Shown: positions 11,672 through 20,942 of the stretch, piece after piece | Layout: each line of letters opens with the position of its first letter | Position numbering within the stretch: position 1 is the stretch's first letter | Source: Dallia pectoralis | Lineage: Eukaryota > Chordata > Actinopteri > Esociformes > Umbridae | Length of the DNA stretch: 64,000 bases | Direction of reading: 5' to 3' | NCBI GenBank assembly: GCA_029465975.1 | Contig: CM055728.1 | Location: 4,423,908-4,487,907, forward strand | Program-made: the position numbers and the translations under genes | Notes under the pieces: generated by a model | Told to the model about the DNA's origin: nothing | The model's database searches: none | The model's input: only the letters and a program-made list of their open reading frames with translations

Positions 11672-11767
11672 GGCTGGAGAGCAGGCAGGCTGGAGAGCAG
11701 GCAGGCTGGAGAGCAGGCAGGCTGGAGAGCAGGCAGGCTGGAAGGCAGGCAGGCTGGAGAGCAGGCC
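11672..11767. repeat. 16-bp tandem repeats at the LINE 5' end
   Basis: Exactly six copies of GGCTGGAGAGCAGGCA; copy 5 has AAGG in place of AGAG and copy 6 ends in C. The block ends one base before the right CTGAA duplication, so it is the extreme 5' end of the LINE and not flanking DNA. Repeated 5' monomers can act as internal promoters in some LINEs; here that role is inference. Confidence 0.9.
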
Positions 11768-11768
11768 A

Positions 11769-12500
11769 CTGAACCAGTCCACCTTCCTCCTTCTCTGGTC
11801 AAAGTGAATAAATGCAGCCTAAAACAACACAAATAGCAAACAAACAGGCAACACAAAAAAAGAAACTCTAAAATGATGTCCTCCTCTCTCCATCCTCCCG
11901 CTCTGAACCAGTCCTCCTTCCTCCTTCTGTGGTCAAAGTGAATAAATGCAGCCTAAAACAACACAAATAGCAAACAAACAGGCAACACAAAAAAAGAAAC
12001 TCTAAAATGATGTCCTCCTCTCTCCATCCTCCCGCTCTGAACCAGTCCTCCTTCTCTGGTCAAAGTGAAACAATGCAGCCTAAAACAACACAAATGGCTA
12101 ACAAGCAAGCAAAACAAGAAAAGATACTCTAAAACAATGTCCTCCTCCGTCCCTGACCTCGTACTCCTTCCTCCTTCTGTGGTCAAAGTGAAGAAAAATG
12201 CACAAATAGCAAACAAACAGGCAACACAATAAAAAAAAACTCTGAAATTATGTCCTCCTCCGTCCCTCCTCCCGCTCTGAACCAGTCCTCTTTCTGTGAA
12301 CAAAGTGAATAAATGCAGCCTAAAACAACACAAATAGCAAACAGACAGGCAACATAATAAAAGACACTCTAAAATGATGTCCTCCTCTCTCCATCCTCCC
12401 GCTCTGAACCAGTCCTCCTTCCTCCTTCTGTGGTCAAAGTGATAAAATGCAGCCTAAAACAACACAAATGGCTAACAAGCAAGCAAAACAAGAAAGGATA
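11769..12500. repeat. Minisatellite B, right part
   Basis: About five further copies of the ~125-bp unit seen at 5046-6123, in the same orientation. The first partial unit starts with the target duplication CTGAACCAGTCC and so continues the unit broken off at 6123. The last copy fades into unique sequence near 12500. Confidence 0.93.
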
Positions 12501-12550
12501 CTGAATAAATGTCAACACACTGTCCTCTCCCCAAAGTGTGCATATTGCCA

Positions 12551-12657
12551 TTTTAACACACTTCTCATCCAGGCCCACTGCTATTTTAACACACTTCTCA
12601 TCCAGACCCACTGCTATTTTAACACACTTCTCATCCAGACCCACTGCTATTTTAACA
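12551..12657. repeat. 33-bp tandem repeat, ~3.2 copies
   Basis: The unit runs TTTTAACACACTTCTCATCC then AGACCCACTGCTA. Copies start at 12551, 12584, 12617 and 12650 (partial) and are nearly identical. Confidence 0.93.
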
Positions 12658-12828
12658 ATGTAGTTTTTCTTAATTTGTCTCTACTAAGCATGAATTGAAT
12701 ATTCAACAATTTATATATTGGGTATTTTTACTTAAACACCTATGGCAAGTGGCAACTAGTACTCGTACTCCATAGGAGTTGCTATGACAATAGCCATGAC
12801 AATGCCGTGACAACCACTATACTTGCCA

Positions 12829-13262
12829 TAGGAGTTGGCAATACAACACTAATACATCTGGGCCTAAACAGTGACCATAAATACAGGAGTTGGCAATACA
12901 ACACTAACACATCTGGGCCTAAACAGTGACCATAAATACCCACCAATAAATACAGTAGTTGGCAATACAACACTAACACATCTGGGCCTAAACAGTGACC
13001 ATAAATACAGGAGTTGGCAATACAACACTAACACATCTGGGCCTAAACAGTGACCATAAATACCCACCAATAAATACAGTAGTTGGCAATACAACACTAA
13101 CACATCTGGGCCTAAACAGTGACCATAAATACAGGAGTTGGCAATACAACACTAACACATCTGGGCCTAAACAGTGACCATAAATACCCACCAATAAATA
13201 CAGTAGTTGGCAATACAACACTAACACACCTGGGCCTAAACAGTGACCATAAATACCCACCA
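12829..13262. repeat. Two-level tandem repeat, 124-bp period
   Basis: A short form (GAGTTGGCAATACAACACTA through CAGTGACCATAAATA) alternates with a longer form that adds CCCACCAATAAATACAGTAG. The pair repeats with an exact 124-bp period for about three and a half periods. Minus-strand ORFs of repeated LVLYCQLLYL are shadows. Confidence 0.93.
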
Positions 13263-13265
13263 CCG

Positions 13266-14530
13266 CTTATTACCTAAAGGTCCAACTTAACGTTGAGATA
13301 TGTATGACAGCACATTACAATAACCTCCTTAGCAATAGACTACGACTATTTTGAGACTATAGTAGAAAGCAAGACGAATGCCAGAGTTCATACAGCTGTC
13401 AAAATAATAAAGGAATATTGCGGGTTTAAAAACTGCGATGATCGCTAAGACCATTGGTTTAACTTGGAGTATTTCGGGATTATATTGTAGTGAAACATGT
13501 TTCTCATCTTTCTTACCATTTCGCTGGTAATATTGGATGTCGCTTTATTTTCTGTCTAATAATTTAATTGTTTTTGAACATTAGCCTGCTTTTAAATCTA
13601 ATCAATTAATATTATATCGATCTAAATGTAGCCTGGCGTAAAGTGCAACTACAGGTCACAAACTATTGGGCTAATTTATTCTGATGAAACTTATTGAAAT
13701 ACAAAAGCACTATATACTACCAAAACGGTAGTGGCTGGATTATAAAATAAAACACAAGAGCAAATACACACCACAATTCAAATAAAAACAAGTCAAAAAC
13801 TACTAGTCAAGATAGCAGCCTCATGGTGCAATTTGAAACATTTCACAACGTTAACTTTGCATTCAGTCACAATTGCATCCAAATAACATTTAGACCTGAC
13901 CACCGTTGCTTTCTACGGTTGCATGTATTTACTTTGAACAACTTCAACATTATTTACCGTAATATAGCCAGCCAAATCCCACACGATGATTTACAAGCCA
14001 CTGTCGTGCGCCAACCCTCTATTTCCACATGTCAAATCTTTTTCCAACTTCCCTGTGCAAACCTAACAACTGCCACCTAGTGGACCAAACAAGAAACAAC
14101 ACTGTGGCTTCCTACCACCTGGATACATAAATATGAGAATACTTTCCTGTTCGCTGTAAACGTGACCTCTCTTCAACTGGGTTGATTAACGAATGTCCAA
14201 AAGGGACGCAGAATGCACACTAGAGCGTTCCATAGGAATACGTCACAATCACAGGAGAATGCCGAGGGTCGTAGATCGTCCTAAGTAAACATGCGACGTG
14301 ATTCTGACATGGTGCTGATAGAGATGGAAGTTATATAGGCCTGTAGGGTGGAGAGCAGGGAGAGTTCAGTTAGTTTTCACGTATTTAAAGTGACGGCATG
14401 ATAGTAGTGTCTGCAAATAGAATATTGTGTTGCACCAATATGTACTTATATATTTCAAACTGAGATGCATCCCTGTGAGTAATCTATGGAGATAGGCCAA
14501 AGTTTGTAATCACATCAGATAATAGACAAG
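13266..14530. other. No gene recognised
   Basis: AT-rich sequence without a convincing ORF, RNA gene or repeat family. An 85-codon plus-strand ORF at 13823-14080 has no recognisable domain and is treated as chance. Confidence 0.5.
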
Positions 14531-14695
14531 TGATTCAAGATTCAAAGTTTTATTGTCATGTGTACAGAGTGACTTGCATCAAACTGCACAATGACATTCT
14601 TATGACATGGCAAGCAACAACTACGTAGTTAGAAGAATAAAAATAAAAACAGAATTACAACAATATACATCGCTACAAAATATGCATAGGCCTAA

Positions 14696-15010
14696 TGAGT
14701 GAGAATATGGACATTATGCAAACCGTAGATACTAAAAATACTGTAATTAAATTGATCTAGTGCCAGTAGTGGATATACAGAATATACTAGTTACAAAATA
14801 TACATAATGAAGTGCATATGGGCAGTATGCAGACCTTAAATACTGTAATAAAAGTGATCTAGTGCCAGTAATGGGTACCAGTATAATATATAGAATATAC
14901 GGAATACTAGTTACAGGATATACATAATGACGTGAATATGGCCAGAATGCAACCTTAGATACTAAAATACAGCAATAAAAGTGGTCTGGTGCCAGTGGTA
15001 GATACATGGA
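14696..15010. repeat. ~110-bp tandem repeats in Rex1/CR1-like 3' UTR
   Basis: About three diverged copies share GA(A/G)TATG, TGCA(A/G)ACC, AATAAAAGTG(A/G)TCT(A/G)GTGCCAGT and TACTAGTTACA with ATATACATAATGA. They sit between the RT stop and the tail of the element. Confidence 0.75.
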
Positions 15011-15017
15011 GGTAGGA

Positions 15018-15980
15018 TCAGTGTGACTGGTTGAGGAGCCTAATGGTCTGAGGATAGAAGCTGTTCTTCAATCTAGAAGTGTGTGTACCAATGCTGCCGT
15101 AACGTCGACCAGATGGGAGCAGTGTGAACAAGCGATGGCCTGGATGGCGATTGTCCTTGATGATGTTTCTGGCTTTTCTGAGGCATCGTGATTGGAAGAC
15201 ACTGTGCACAGAAGGAAGGTGGCAGCCAATGATGCGCTCTGCAGACTTTACCACCCTCTGTTGTAGGGCCTTGCGGTCAGCAGCGGTGCAGCTCCTGTAC
15301 CAAGCAGTAATGCAGCCTGACAGGATACTCTCAATGGGGCACCTGTAGAAGTTGCTCAGTGTTTTTTTAGACATGCCAAACTTCTTGAGTCTCTTCAGGA
15401 AGTATAGGCGTTTTTGGGCAGTTTTCACTGCTGAGTCGGCTTGCCTGGACCATGTGAGGTCATCACTGATGAACACACCAAGGAACTTAAAGACAGGTAC
15501 TCTCTCGACTACAGCTCCATCGATGTGTATGGGTGCGTGTTCCCCCACCTGCCGCTTCCTGAAGTCGATCATAATCTCTTTAGTTTTTCCGACGTTAAGA
15601 GAGAGATTGTTGTCCTGGCACCATGTAGCCAGTACCTCTTCTCTGTATTTTGTCTCATCGTTGTTGGAGATAAGACCTAGGATGGTGGTATCGTCAGCAA
15701 ACTTGAAGATGACGTTGGGGCTGTGTGTGGCTAAGCAGTCATACGTAAACAGAGAGTACACTTGGGGACTGAGTACGCAACCTTGCGGGGCTTCGATGCT
15801 CAGGGTCAGGGCAGAGGATGTAAGGTTGCCCATTCTCACCACCTGGGGTCTGCCCGTCAGAAAGTCCAGGATCCAGTTGCACAGGGAGGTGTTAAGACCC
15901 AGGGTCCCGAGCTTGGGAATGAGCTCGACGGGCACAATAGTGTTGAATGCTGAGCTGTAGTCTACAAACAGCATCCTCAC
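15018..15980 (-). pseudogene. Rex1/CR1-like LINE reverse transcriptase fragment
   Basis: 320 open codons covering the catalytic half of a LINE RT. Motifs in order: FVDYSSAFNTIVP, LGLNTSLCNWILDFLTGRPQ, APQGCVLSPQVYSLFTYD, the catalytic KFADDTTILGLI, LNVGKTKEIMIDFRK and VFKFLGVFISDDLTW. The C-terminal part has CTAADRKALQQRVVKSAERI and the ending LLPSGRRYGSI. Upstream RT motifs continue in other frames (to about 16150), so the ORF is part of a decayed gene. The style differs from the L2-like RT at 7454-9484 (FADDT with SSAF here, YADDT with SAAF there). Confidence 0.88.
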
Positions 15981-16325
15981 GTAAGTGTTAGCTTTTTCCA
16001 GGTGGGAGAGGGCATCGTCCGTAGATCTGTTGGAGCGGTATGCAAATTGAAGGGGGTGGGTCTAAGGTGACGGCGAGGGAGGAGCAGATGTGGGTTCTGG
16101 AATGCCATCTGGCCCTGGTGACTTCCGAGGGTTGACTTTTTTAAAAGCTCTCCTCACATCAGCCTTCTCCAGAGACCGAGCACAGACGTTCTGGTCCTCA
16201 GCAAGCCTTGTCGAAGGAATGGTATTGGCCACCTCAAACCGTGCATAGAAGGTGTTGAGCTCGTCAGGGAGAGAGGCGGCGGGACAAGCATCACTACTAC
16301 TACTCCCTTTGTAGTCAGTGATTTG

Positions 16326-17048
16326 TCATGGGCTGCACCACATGCATCTGGGGTCGTACCTGTGGTAGTTGGACTCCAACTTATCTCTGTAGTCCCTTTT
16401 CCCATCTCTGATGGCCCTCCGTAGGTCATATCTGGATCTCCTCAAGGCCTCTGGGTCCCCCGAGCTAAAGGCAGACGACCGTGCTCTGAGCTGTGCACGG
16501 ACATTGCCATTAAACCAGGGCTTTTGGTTGGGGAAGGTCCTGACATTGACCCTTGGGACAACATCATCGATGCACTTGGTGATATAGGCTGAGACGGACT
16601 CTGTGTGTTCGTCAATATCTCCATTTGCTGCCGCCCAGAACATCTGCCAGTCAGTGGTCTCAAAGCAGTCTTGGAGGGTTTCAATGGATTCCTCACTCCA
16701 GCGCTGAACTGCCCTGAAAACCGTTTTTTCCTGTTTAAGCTTTTGTCTGTAGGTTGGTAGAAGAAGAATGGAGGAATGATCACACTTCCCAAATGCAGGC
16801 TGGGGGAGGAGTTTGTAACTGTTTCTAATTAGTGAATAACAATGGTCAAGAGTCTGATCACCCCGGGTCGGAATGTTAATGTGCTGAAAGAATTTGGGTA
16901 GAACCTTCTTCAAATTCGCCCTGTTGAAATATCCAACAACAATAAAAGCAGCCTCAGGGTGGACATTTTCTAGACCATTAATAACTTCATATAGTTCCTC
17001 TAGCGCGCACGTTTTATCCGCCTGCGGGGGTACACTTTTTTTACTCAA
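16326..17048 (-). pseudogene. Rex1/CR1-like LINE endonuclease C-terminal half
   Basis: 240 codons covering the end of the AP-endonuclease domain and the linker towards the RT. Seen are VVGYFNRANLKKVLPKF, TLDHCYSL and KCDHSSILLLPTYRQKL. The family motif here is GDFN; this copy reads GYFN, losing the catalytic Asp. The linker holds VQRWSEESIETLQDCFETTD and NQKPWFNGNVRAQLRAR, typical of fish LINEs of this type. The 5' end of the element lies close to 17048. Confidence 0.85.
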
Positions 17049-18026
17049 CTATTATATTACCTGGTTATCCATAAAAAAGACAAAAAATATTATCGTTGCG
17101 CACACCTTGGTTTAACAGTCTCCCTTCCTCATAAAGACACATGTACGTGTGACACTCACAAAATAATTTTTGTTGAGATTACTTTTTGTTTCCTTTCCTT
17201 ACTATATTATTTTATTTATTCAGATATATATGAAATTGGAGAATACAAAAAGAATGCATAAAATGACATGTAATTCATAAAATGGACACAGGGAGGCAGT
17301 AACCACGAGCCGCGTCACACCGGGACATTTAGCGATGCGCAGAGCAAGACGAGCTCATAATCCGAGTTAATGGAGAACGGGGCCACAGTTGACCTGCGTC
17401 ACTTATTTCGTTTTAATATTTCTAATATTTTCTAGTTAGTTATACACCTTTTATTTGAATACAGTTGTTTATAAGCCAATATGACTCCCAGGTGATTTGT
17501 GCTCGGTAGGCTAAAAGTACCTAAAATGTGTAAACAGTCAAGTTTGAAAATACGCAGTTGAGAAAATGGCGGCCACGTCCACGGATTGTTCATTTTATTT
17601 TGTTTCTTACGGCTCCGGGGCATTTGTGGGTTATTTATTTCAGTGTTCATTTGTTCGTATGTAAAAATATTTACCTCATAAAGACACGTGTACCAAACAC
17701 ATAGGGCCCAGTGGAGAGAAGGAGGCGGGTACTTGAGTGGAGCCTCAGCGCCCACTGCTTAAAGATACTTTTGTATTTTAAGGTCACATAAGACAACAAC
17801 AACATACTATTTTAGTAAATTGTTTTACTTCATAATTCATTTCATTCAGGATGATAACACAGTAGATGATATGATCCTGTTGATGGATGGCTGGTTAATC
17901 TGTGGATGGCTGGTGATGCTGGAGGATTTGGTTGGTCCTAATTGGGATGATTTGTGTGTTAATGACGCCGGCGGGCGCTGGTGTCTGGCGCTAATGGGGT
18001 CCAAATGGCTCTGATGCACCTAGTTT
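17049..18026. other. No gene recognised
   Basis: Nothing coding is supported. Two short segments share CTCATAAAGACAC(A/G)TGTAC (near 17130 and 17677), suggesting remnants of one diverged repeat. The 107-codon minus ORF at 17432-17755 has no recognisable domain. Confidence 0.45.
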
Positions 18027-18102
18027 AAACAACACAAATGGCAAACAAACAGGCAACACAATAAAAAAAACTCTGAAATGAATACCTCCTCCGTCCCTCC
18101 TC
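18027..18102. repeat. Dispersed single unit of minisatellite B
   Basis: A partial unit (AACAACACAAATGGCAAACA through TCCTCCGTCCCTCCTCC) matching the array at 5046-12500, lying alone 5.5 kb away. It directly abuts the left arm of the foldback element, so the unit may travel with mobile DNA or mark an old array boundary. Confidence 0.85.
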
Positions 18103-19460
18103 CTTTGAACTTCAACCAATCGTTACTCCTTGCAAAGGGTAGAAGAAAAGCCATGGCTCGGCATGGTCAGCATCTGTTACCTCAAGTAAGTTTTCGATTA
18201 TGTAAAACGTATTTTCATGTCCATGCAGAAGTAATTAAAATATTATTTTATATTATTTTTAGGGCCGTCAATTTATTTAAAAAAATTAACTAATTAATCG
18301 CACAATCCTGTGATTAATCGCGATTAATCGCATTTTCCCCAAGTTGTTTAAAACAATGAAATAAATCAATTAACACAATGAAGTATATTTTAAATACATT
18401 ATTTTATGATAGTCTCTCCTGTGAACAATACAGAATAGTCATTCTTATAAAATATAGCAACTTTATAAACAAAGTGTTGAAGTGCAAGTTATATATTTAA
18501 ACCCTGAAGGTTATCAAAAATACTGGATCATGTTGACAATAGTCCAAATTAAAAAAAACATTTTCAAAAACAAAATGACAAAGTGTAAGGTGAAACCATC
18601 AATGTCAAAGATAGATTATTTTTTAACGTAAGCCTATAGGCCAAAATAATTGCACTATATGTAAAGTTGCCAGATTAATTTTAAAGAAGTCTATAACAGC
18701 CTTTGTAATATGAATGACAAACAGAATGAAGTGAAATTAAGTTTGGTAATGTCGGGTTGTTTAGAGTCTCCATGAGAGTGACGTTCTCTGCTTTCTCCAG
18801 CAGGTTATGTCTCAGAACAATTGTTTTAGAGGGTAGATTGTATGATGGGGATCCCAATGCAATTGGAATGATTTATTTCAGTCCCTCGTCTTCTACTGTG
18901 TTTATCGGGCGGCAGTTTCTATCTATTTATCTAAAACATCGGTTAACAGTTACTTGTTTGGTCAAAAGCCCGATTAGGCGCACATTACTGCAGTAACGCG
19001 GATTGGCGGATTGCAACATCAATAATGATCGGGTGTTTCTGTCCTATATACTCTCTAGTAACGTAAATAATGACCCTGTGTTTTGCTTTTATATGATAAA
19101 CTAAAGACGAGCTGCTTCTATGGTATTTGAATTCGGCTTTGCAAACCGAAACCGAAACTTAATAAAGTGGTGCGTTAATTGCGTTAAATTATTTTAACGC
19201 GTTAAACATTTGAAATTAACGCATCAGATTAACGCGTTAAATATCCCAGCCCTAATTATTTTATTTAATATTGCATGGACTTGAAAAATACGTTTTACAT
19301 AATCGTATTTTCATGTCCATGCAGTAGTAATTAAAATATTATTTTATTTAATACTGCATGGACATGAAAATACGTTTTACTTGAGGTAACAGATGCTGAC
19401 CATGCCGAGCCATGACTTTTTTCCTCTTTGGAAGGAGTAACGATTGGTTGAAGTTCAAAG
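18103..19460. mobile_element. Foldback/MITE-like element with long inverted arms
   Basis: Left arm 18103-18189 and right arm 19377-19460 are inverted repeats of about 85 bp with only a few differences. The outermost CTTTGAACTTCAACCAATCG matches perfectly, and shared internal landmarks are CATGGCTCGGCATGGTCAGC and ATCTGTTACCTCAAGTAA. Inside, further inverted pieces with ACGTATTTTCATGTCCATGC occur three times. No transposase is present. A hAT-like element (18260-19254) sits in the loop; without it the host element would be only about 350 bp, a usual MITE size. Confidence 0.85.
18260..19254. mobile_element. Non-autonomous hAT-like element with 8-bp TSD
   Basis: A 995-bp element bounded by TAGGGCCG and AGCCCTA. 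The subterminal ends are rich in ATTAATCGCGATTAATCGC and TTAACGCGTTAAA motifs, as in common teleost hAT elements. The 8-bp sequence ATTATTTT flanks it perfectly at 18252-18259 and 19255-19262, the target-duplication length of hAT transposition. No transposase ORF was found; a 79-codon ORF at 18757-18996 is not recognisable. Confidence 0.9.
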
Positions 19461-19566
19461 TGCCACGCTAAGATAGCTATCCGTTCATTGGTCAGAATAC
19501 GTTTGGGGTTTCTGTTTGGAAACGCAGTGAAACGTTTGGGCACAGACTGATTTACAAGAAAGAAAA

Positions 19567-19622
19567 ACGTCTCCGGTTACGTATGTAACCTTAGTTCCCT
19601 GAGGGGAACGAGACGCTGCGTG
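19567..19622. repeat. DIRS inverted repeat, left copy (56 bp)
   Basis: ACGTCTCCGGTTACGTATGT through GAGACGCTGCGTG is the exact reverse complement of 19814-19869. The two arms enclose 191 bp and could form a long hairpin, or serve as the complementary segment used to join ends in the DIRS replication model. Confidence 0.93.
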
Positions 19623-19764
19623 AAAACGCTATGGGAACGCTCTGCGTGAGTGCGTCATGAAGCACATGTGTAATCAGTCCAATGGCGTGACGGAACGTCA
19701 CAGACGGGTGACGTCGCGACCAGGAAGTCATAAAAGCACCCCTAATTACCGGCACCTTCAGTTT
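19615..19764. repeat. DIRS inverted terminal repeat, left
   Basis: From GCTGCGTGAAAACGC to GGCACCTTCAGTTT, this 150-bp stretch is the reverse complement of 24578-24727, with no difference noticed by eye. Long and nearly identical ITRs suggest recent activity. Confidence 0.92.
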
Positions 19765-19813
19765 CTGATGGGCTGAAGCAAGTGCCAAGGGCATGCTGGG
19801 AGTATGGCACAGA

Positions 19814-19869
19814 CACGCAGCGTCTCGTTCCCCTCAGGGAACTAAGGTTACATACGTAACCGGAGACGT
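19814..19869. repeat. DIRS inverted repeat, right copy (56 bp)
   Basis: Perfect reverse complement of 19567-19622. The sequence just inside (19868-19916, GTTCCCTATCAGGGAACTTC onward) is complementary to the extreme right end of the element (24707-24747), completing the internal complementary region. Confidence 0.92.
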
Positions 19870-19958
19870 TCCCTATCAGGGAACTTCGAGCTGTGTGAAA
19901 ACGCTATGGGAACGCCACTACCCACTTCGCCATACGAGCAAGTGTCCGCCATGTGAAG

Positions 19959-20942
19959 TCAGAGCGCACATTCGGACGAAAGCACCTGCGCCCCTGGCGT
20001 GGAGCTAAAGTCAAGCTGGTAAAATCTCACGAACGTGTGCGGTGAGGACCAGCCTGCCGCAACACAGACGTCATGTAGAGACACTTTACGTGACAAAAGG
20101 GCTTTTGAAGCCGCCATACTCCTGGTCGAGTGGGCTCGAACAGCCAAGGGTGAAGGCTGACCAGCCGACTCGTAAGCAAGTGAGATGGCCTCAACCACCC
20201 ACTTGCTCATCCTCTGCTTAGACACAGGACCCCCTCTCTTGGGTGGTCCAAAGCACACGAACAACTGTTCGGACAGCCTCCACAGGGCAGTTCTGTGGAC
20301 GTAGGCGTCTAAGGCCCTCACCGGGCAGAGGAGGTTATGCTTCTTCTGGTCCGACGTCAAAAAGTTAGTTGGGACCTTGGGGACATACCCGGGTGAAGGT
20401 AGTAGAAACGCCTTGACCATCCCGGGTGAGAAGTCCAAGCAAGAGGGCGCCACCGACAGCGCTTGCATATCACCAATCCTCTTCAGAGAAGAGATGGCAA
20501 GTAAGAAGACCGTCTTGAGGGTCACGAACTTGTCAGGGACCTCCTCAATGGGCTCAAACGGAGCACGGGAGAGGCCTTCTAGTACAATGGCCAGGTCCCA
20601 GGATGGCACCCTCATGCCGGCTGCTGGCCTCAGCCTCCGGGCGCCACGAAGGAAGCGTGATACCAGTGGGTGTCTCCCCAGAGAAACCCCATTTAGAGGG
20701 ACATGGCATGCGGACAAAGCCGCCACATACACCTTCAGTGTGGATGGGGATAGACCTGTAGAGAAGCGTTGCTGCAGGAACTCCAGTACTGCAAACACTG
20801 GGCAGTTAAATGGGTCCACCTGCCGCTCTCTACACCACGAGGTGAACAGTTTCCACCTGGCGGCATACGCCTTCCTTGTGGCTGGAGCTCTGGAGTGAAG
20901 GATGGTCTCAGCAACCTCAGTCGAGAGACCTGAAACTAAAAG
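19959..20942 (-). CDS. DIRS tyrosine recombinase
   Basis: About 327 codons from LLVSGLSTEVAETILHSRAP to a stop at 19959. The product would integrate the circular DNA copy by site-specific recombination. The SAM-like N-terminal part has TRKAYAARWKLFTSWC and STLKVYVAALSACH. Catalytic residues of the family are visible: Arg in SSLKRIGDMQAL, His-x-x-Arg in RAHSTRSMA, the following GWSSPHTF and the Tyr in FVRFYQLDF. The frame stays open upstream to 21815, but that part overlaps the RT/RNase H frame and looks like a shadow. The recognisable recombinase begins almost exactly where RT/RNase H stops (20936), implying readthrough by frameshift or a separate start. Confidence 0.9.
   Translation of the reverse strand, partial: LLVSGLSTEVAETILHSRAPATRKAYAARWKLFTSWCRERQVDPFNCPVFAVLEFLQQRFSTGLSPSTLKVYVAALSACHVPLNGVSLGRHPLVSRFLRGARRLRPAAGMRVPSWDLAIVLEGLSRAPFEPIEEVPDKFVTLKTVFLLAISSLKRIGDMQALSVAPSCLDFSPGMVKAFLLPSPGYVPKVPTNFLTSDQKKHNLLCPVRALDAYVHRTALWRLSEQLFVCFGPPKRGGPVSKQRMSKWVVEAISLAYESAGQPSPLAVRAHSTRSMAASKALLSRKVSLHDVCVAAGWSSPHTFVRFYQLDFSSTPGAQVLSSECAL

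Larger units (their letters stand above)
6124..11768 (-). mobile_element. L2-like non-LTR retrotransposon, near full length
   Basis: A 5.6-kb LINE on the minus strand. Its 3' end is at 6124, with a TGATTGATTGAT-type tail and a conserved 3' terminus (AAAGCACTTTGTGACAACTT when read on the minus strand). From right to left it holds a 5' repeat region, ORF1 with an SGNH-esterase-like domain, an endonuclease, a reverse transcriptase and a repeat-bearing 3' UTR. It is flanked by the direct repeat CTGAA at 6119-6123 and 11769-11773 and splits minisatellite B cleanly. A short microsatellite-like 3' tail and ORF1 esterase are known for the CR1/L2 group. ORF1 and the endonuclease carry frameshifts, so this copy is probably inactive even though the RT frame is open. 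Confidence 0.92.
14531..17048 (-). mobile_element. Rex1/CR1-like LINE, 5'-truncated
   Basis: Minus-strand non-LTR element. Its 3' end near 14531 has a short ATTCAAGATTCAAAG tail followed by TTTATTGTCATGTGTACAGA, typical of fish Rex1/CR1-like 3' ends. Leftmost is a repeat-bearing 3' UTR, then the RT (15018-15980), then the C-terminal part of the endonuclease (16326-17048). The N-terminal endonuclease and any ORF1 are absent, so it is 5'-truncated. Frame changes between 15980 and 16326 make it inactive. No target duplication could be read at the ends. Confidence 0.85.

Noticed and set aside
15124..15960. Plus-strand ORFs opposite the Rex1/CR1-like RT
   Set aside because: Shadows of the RT coding sequence on the other strand.
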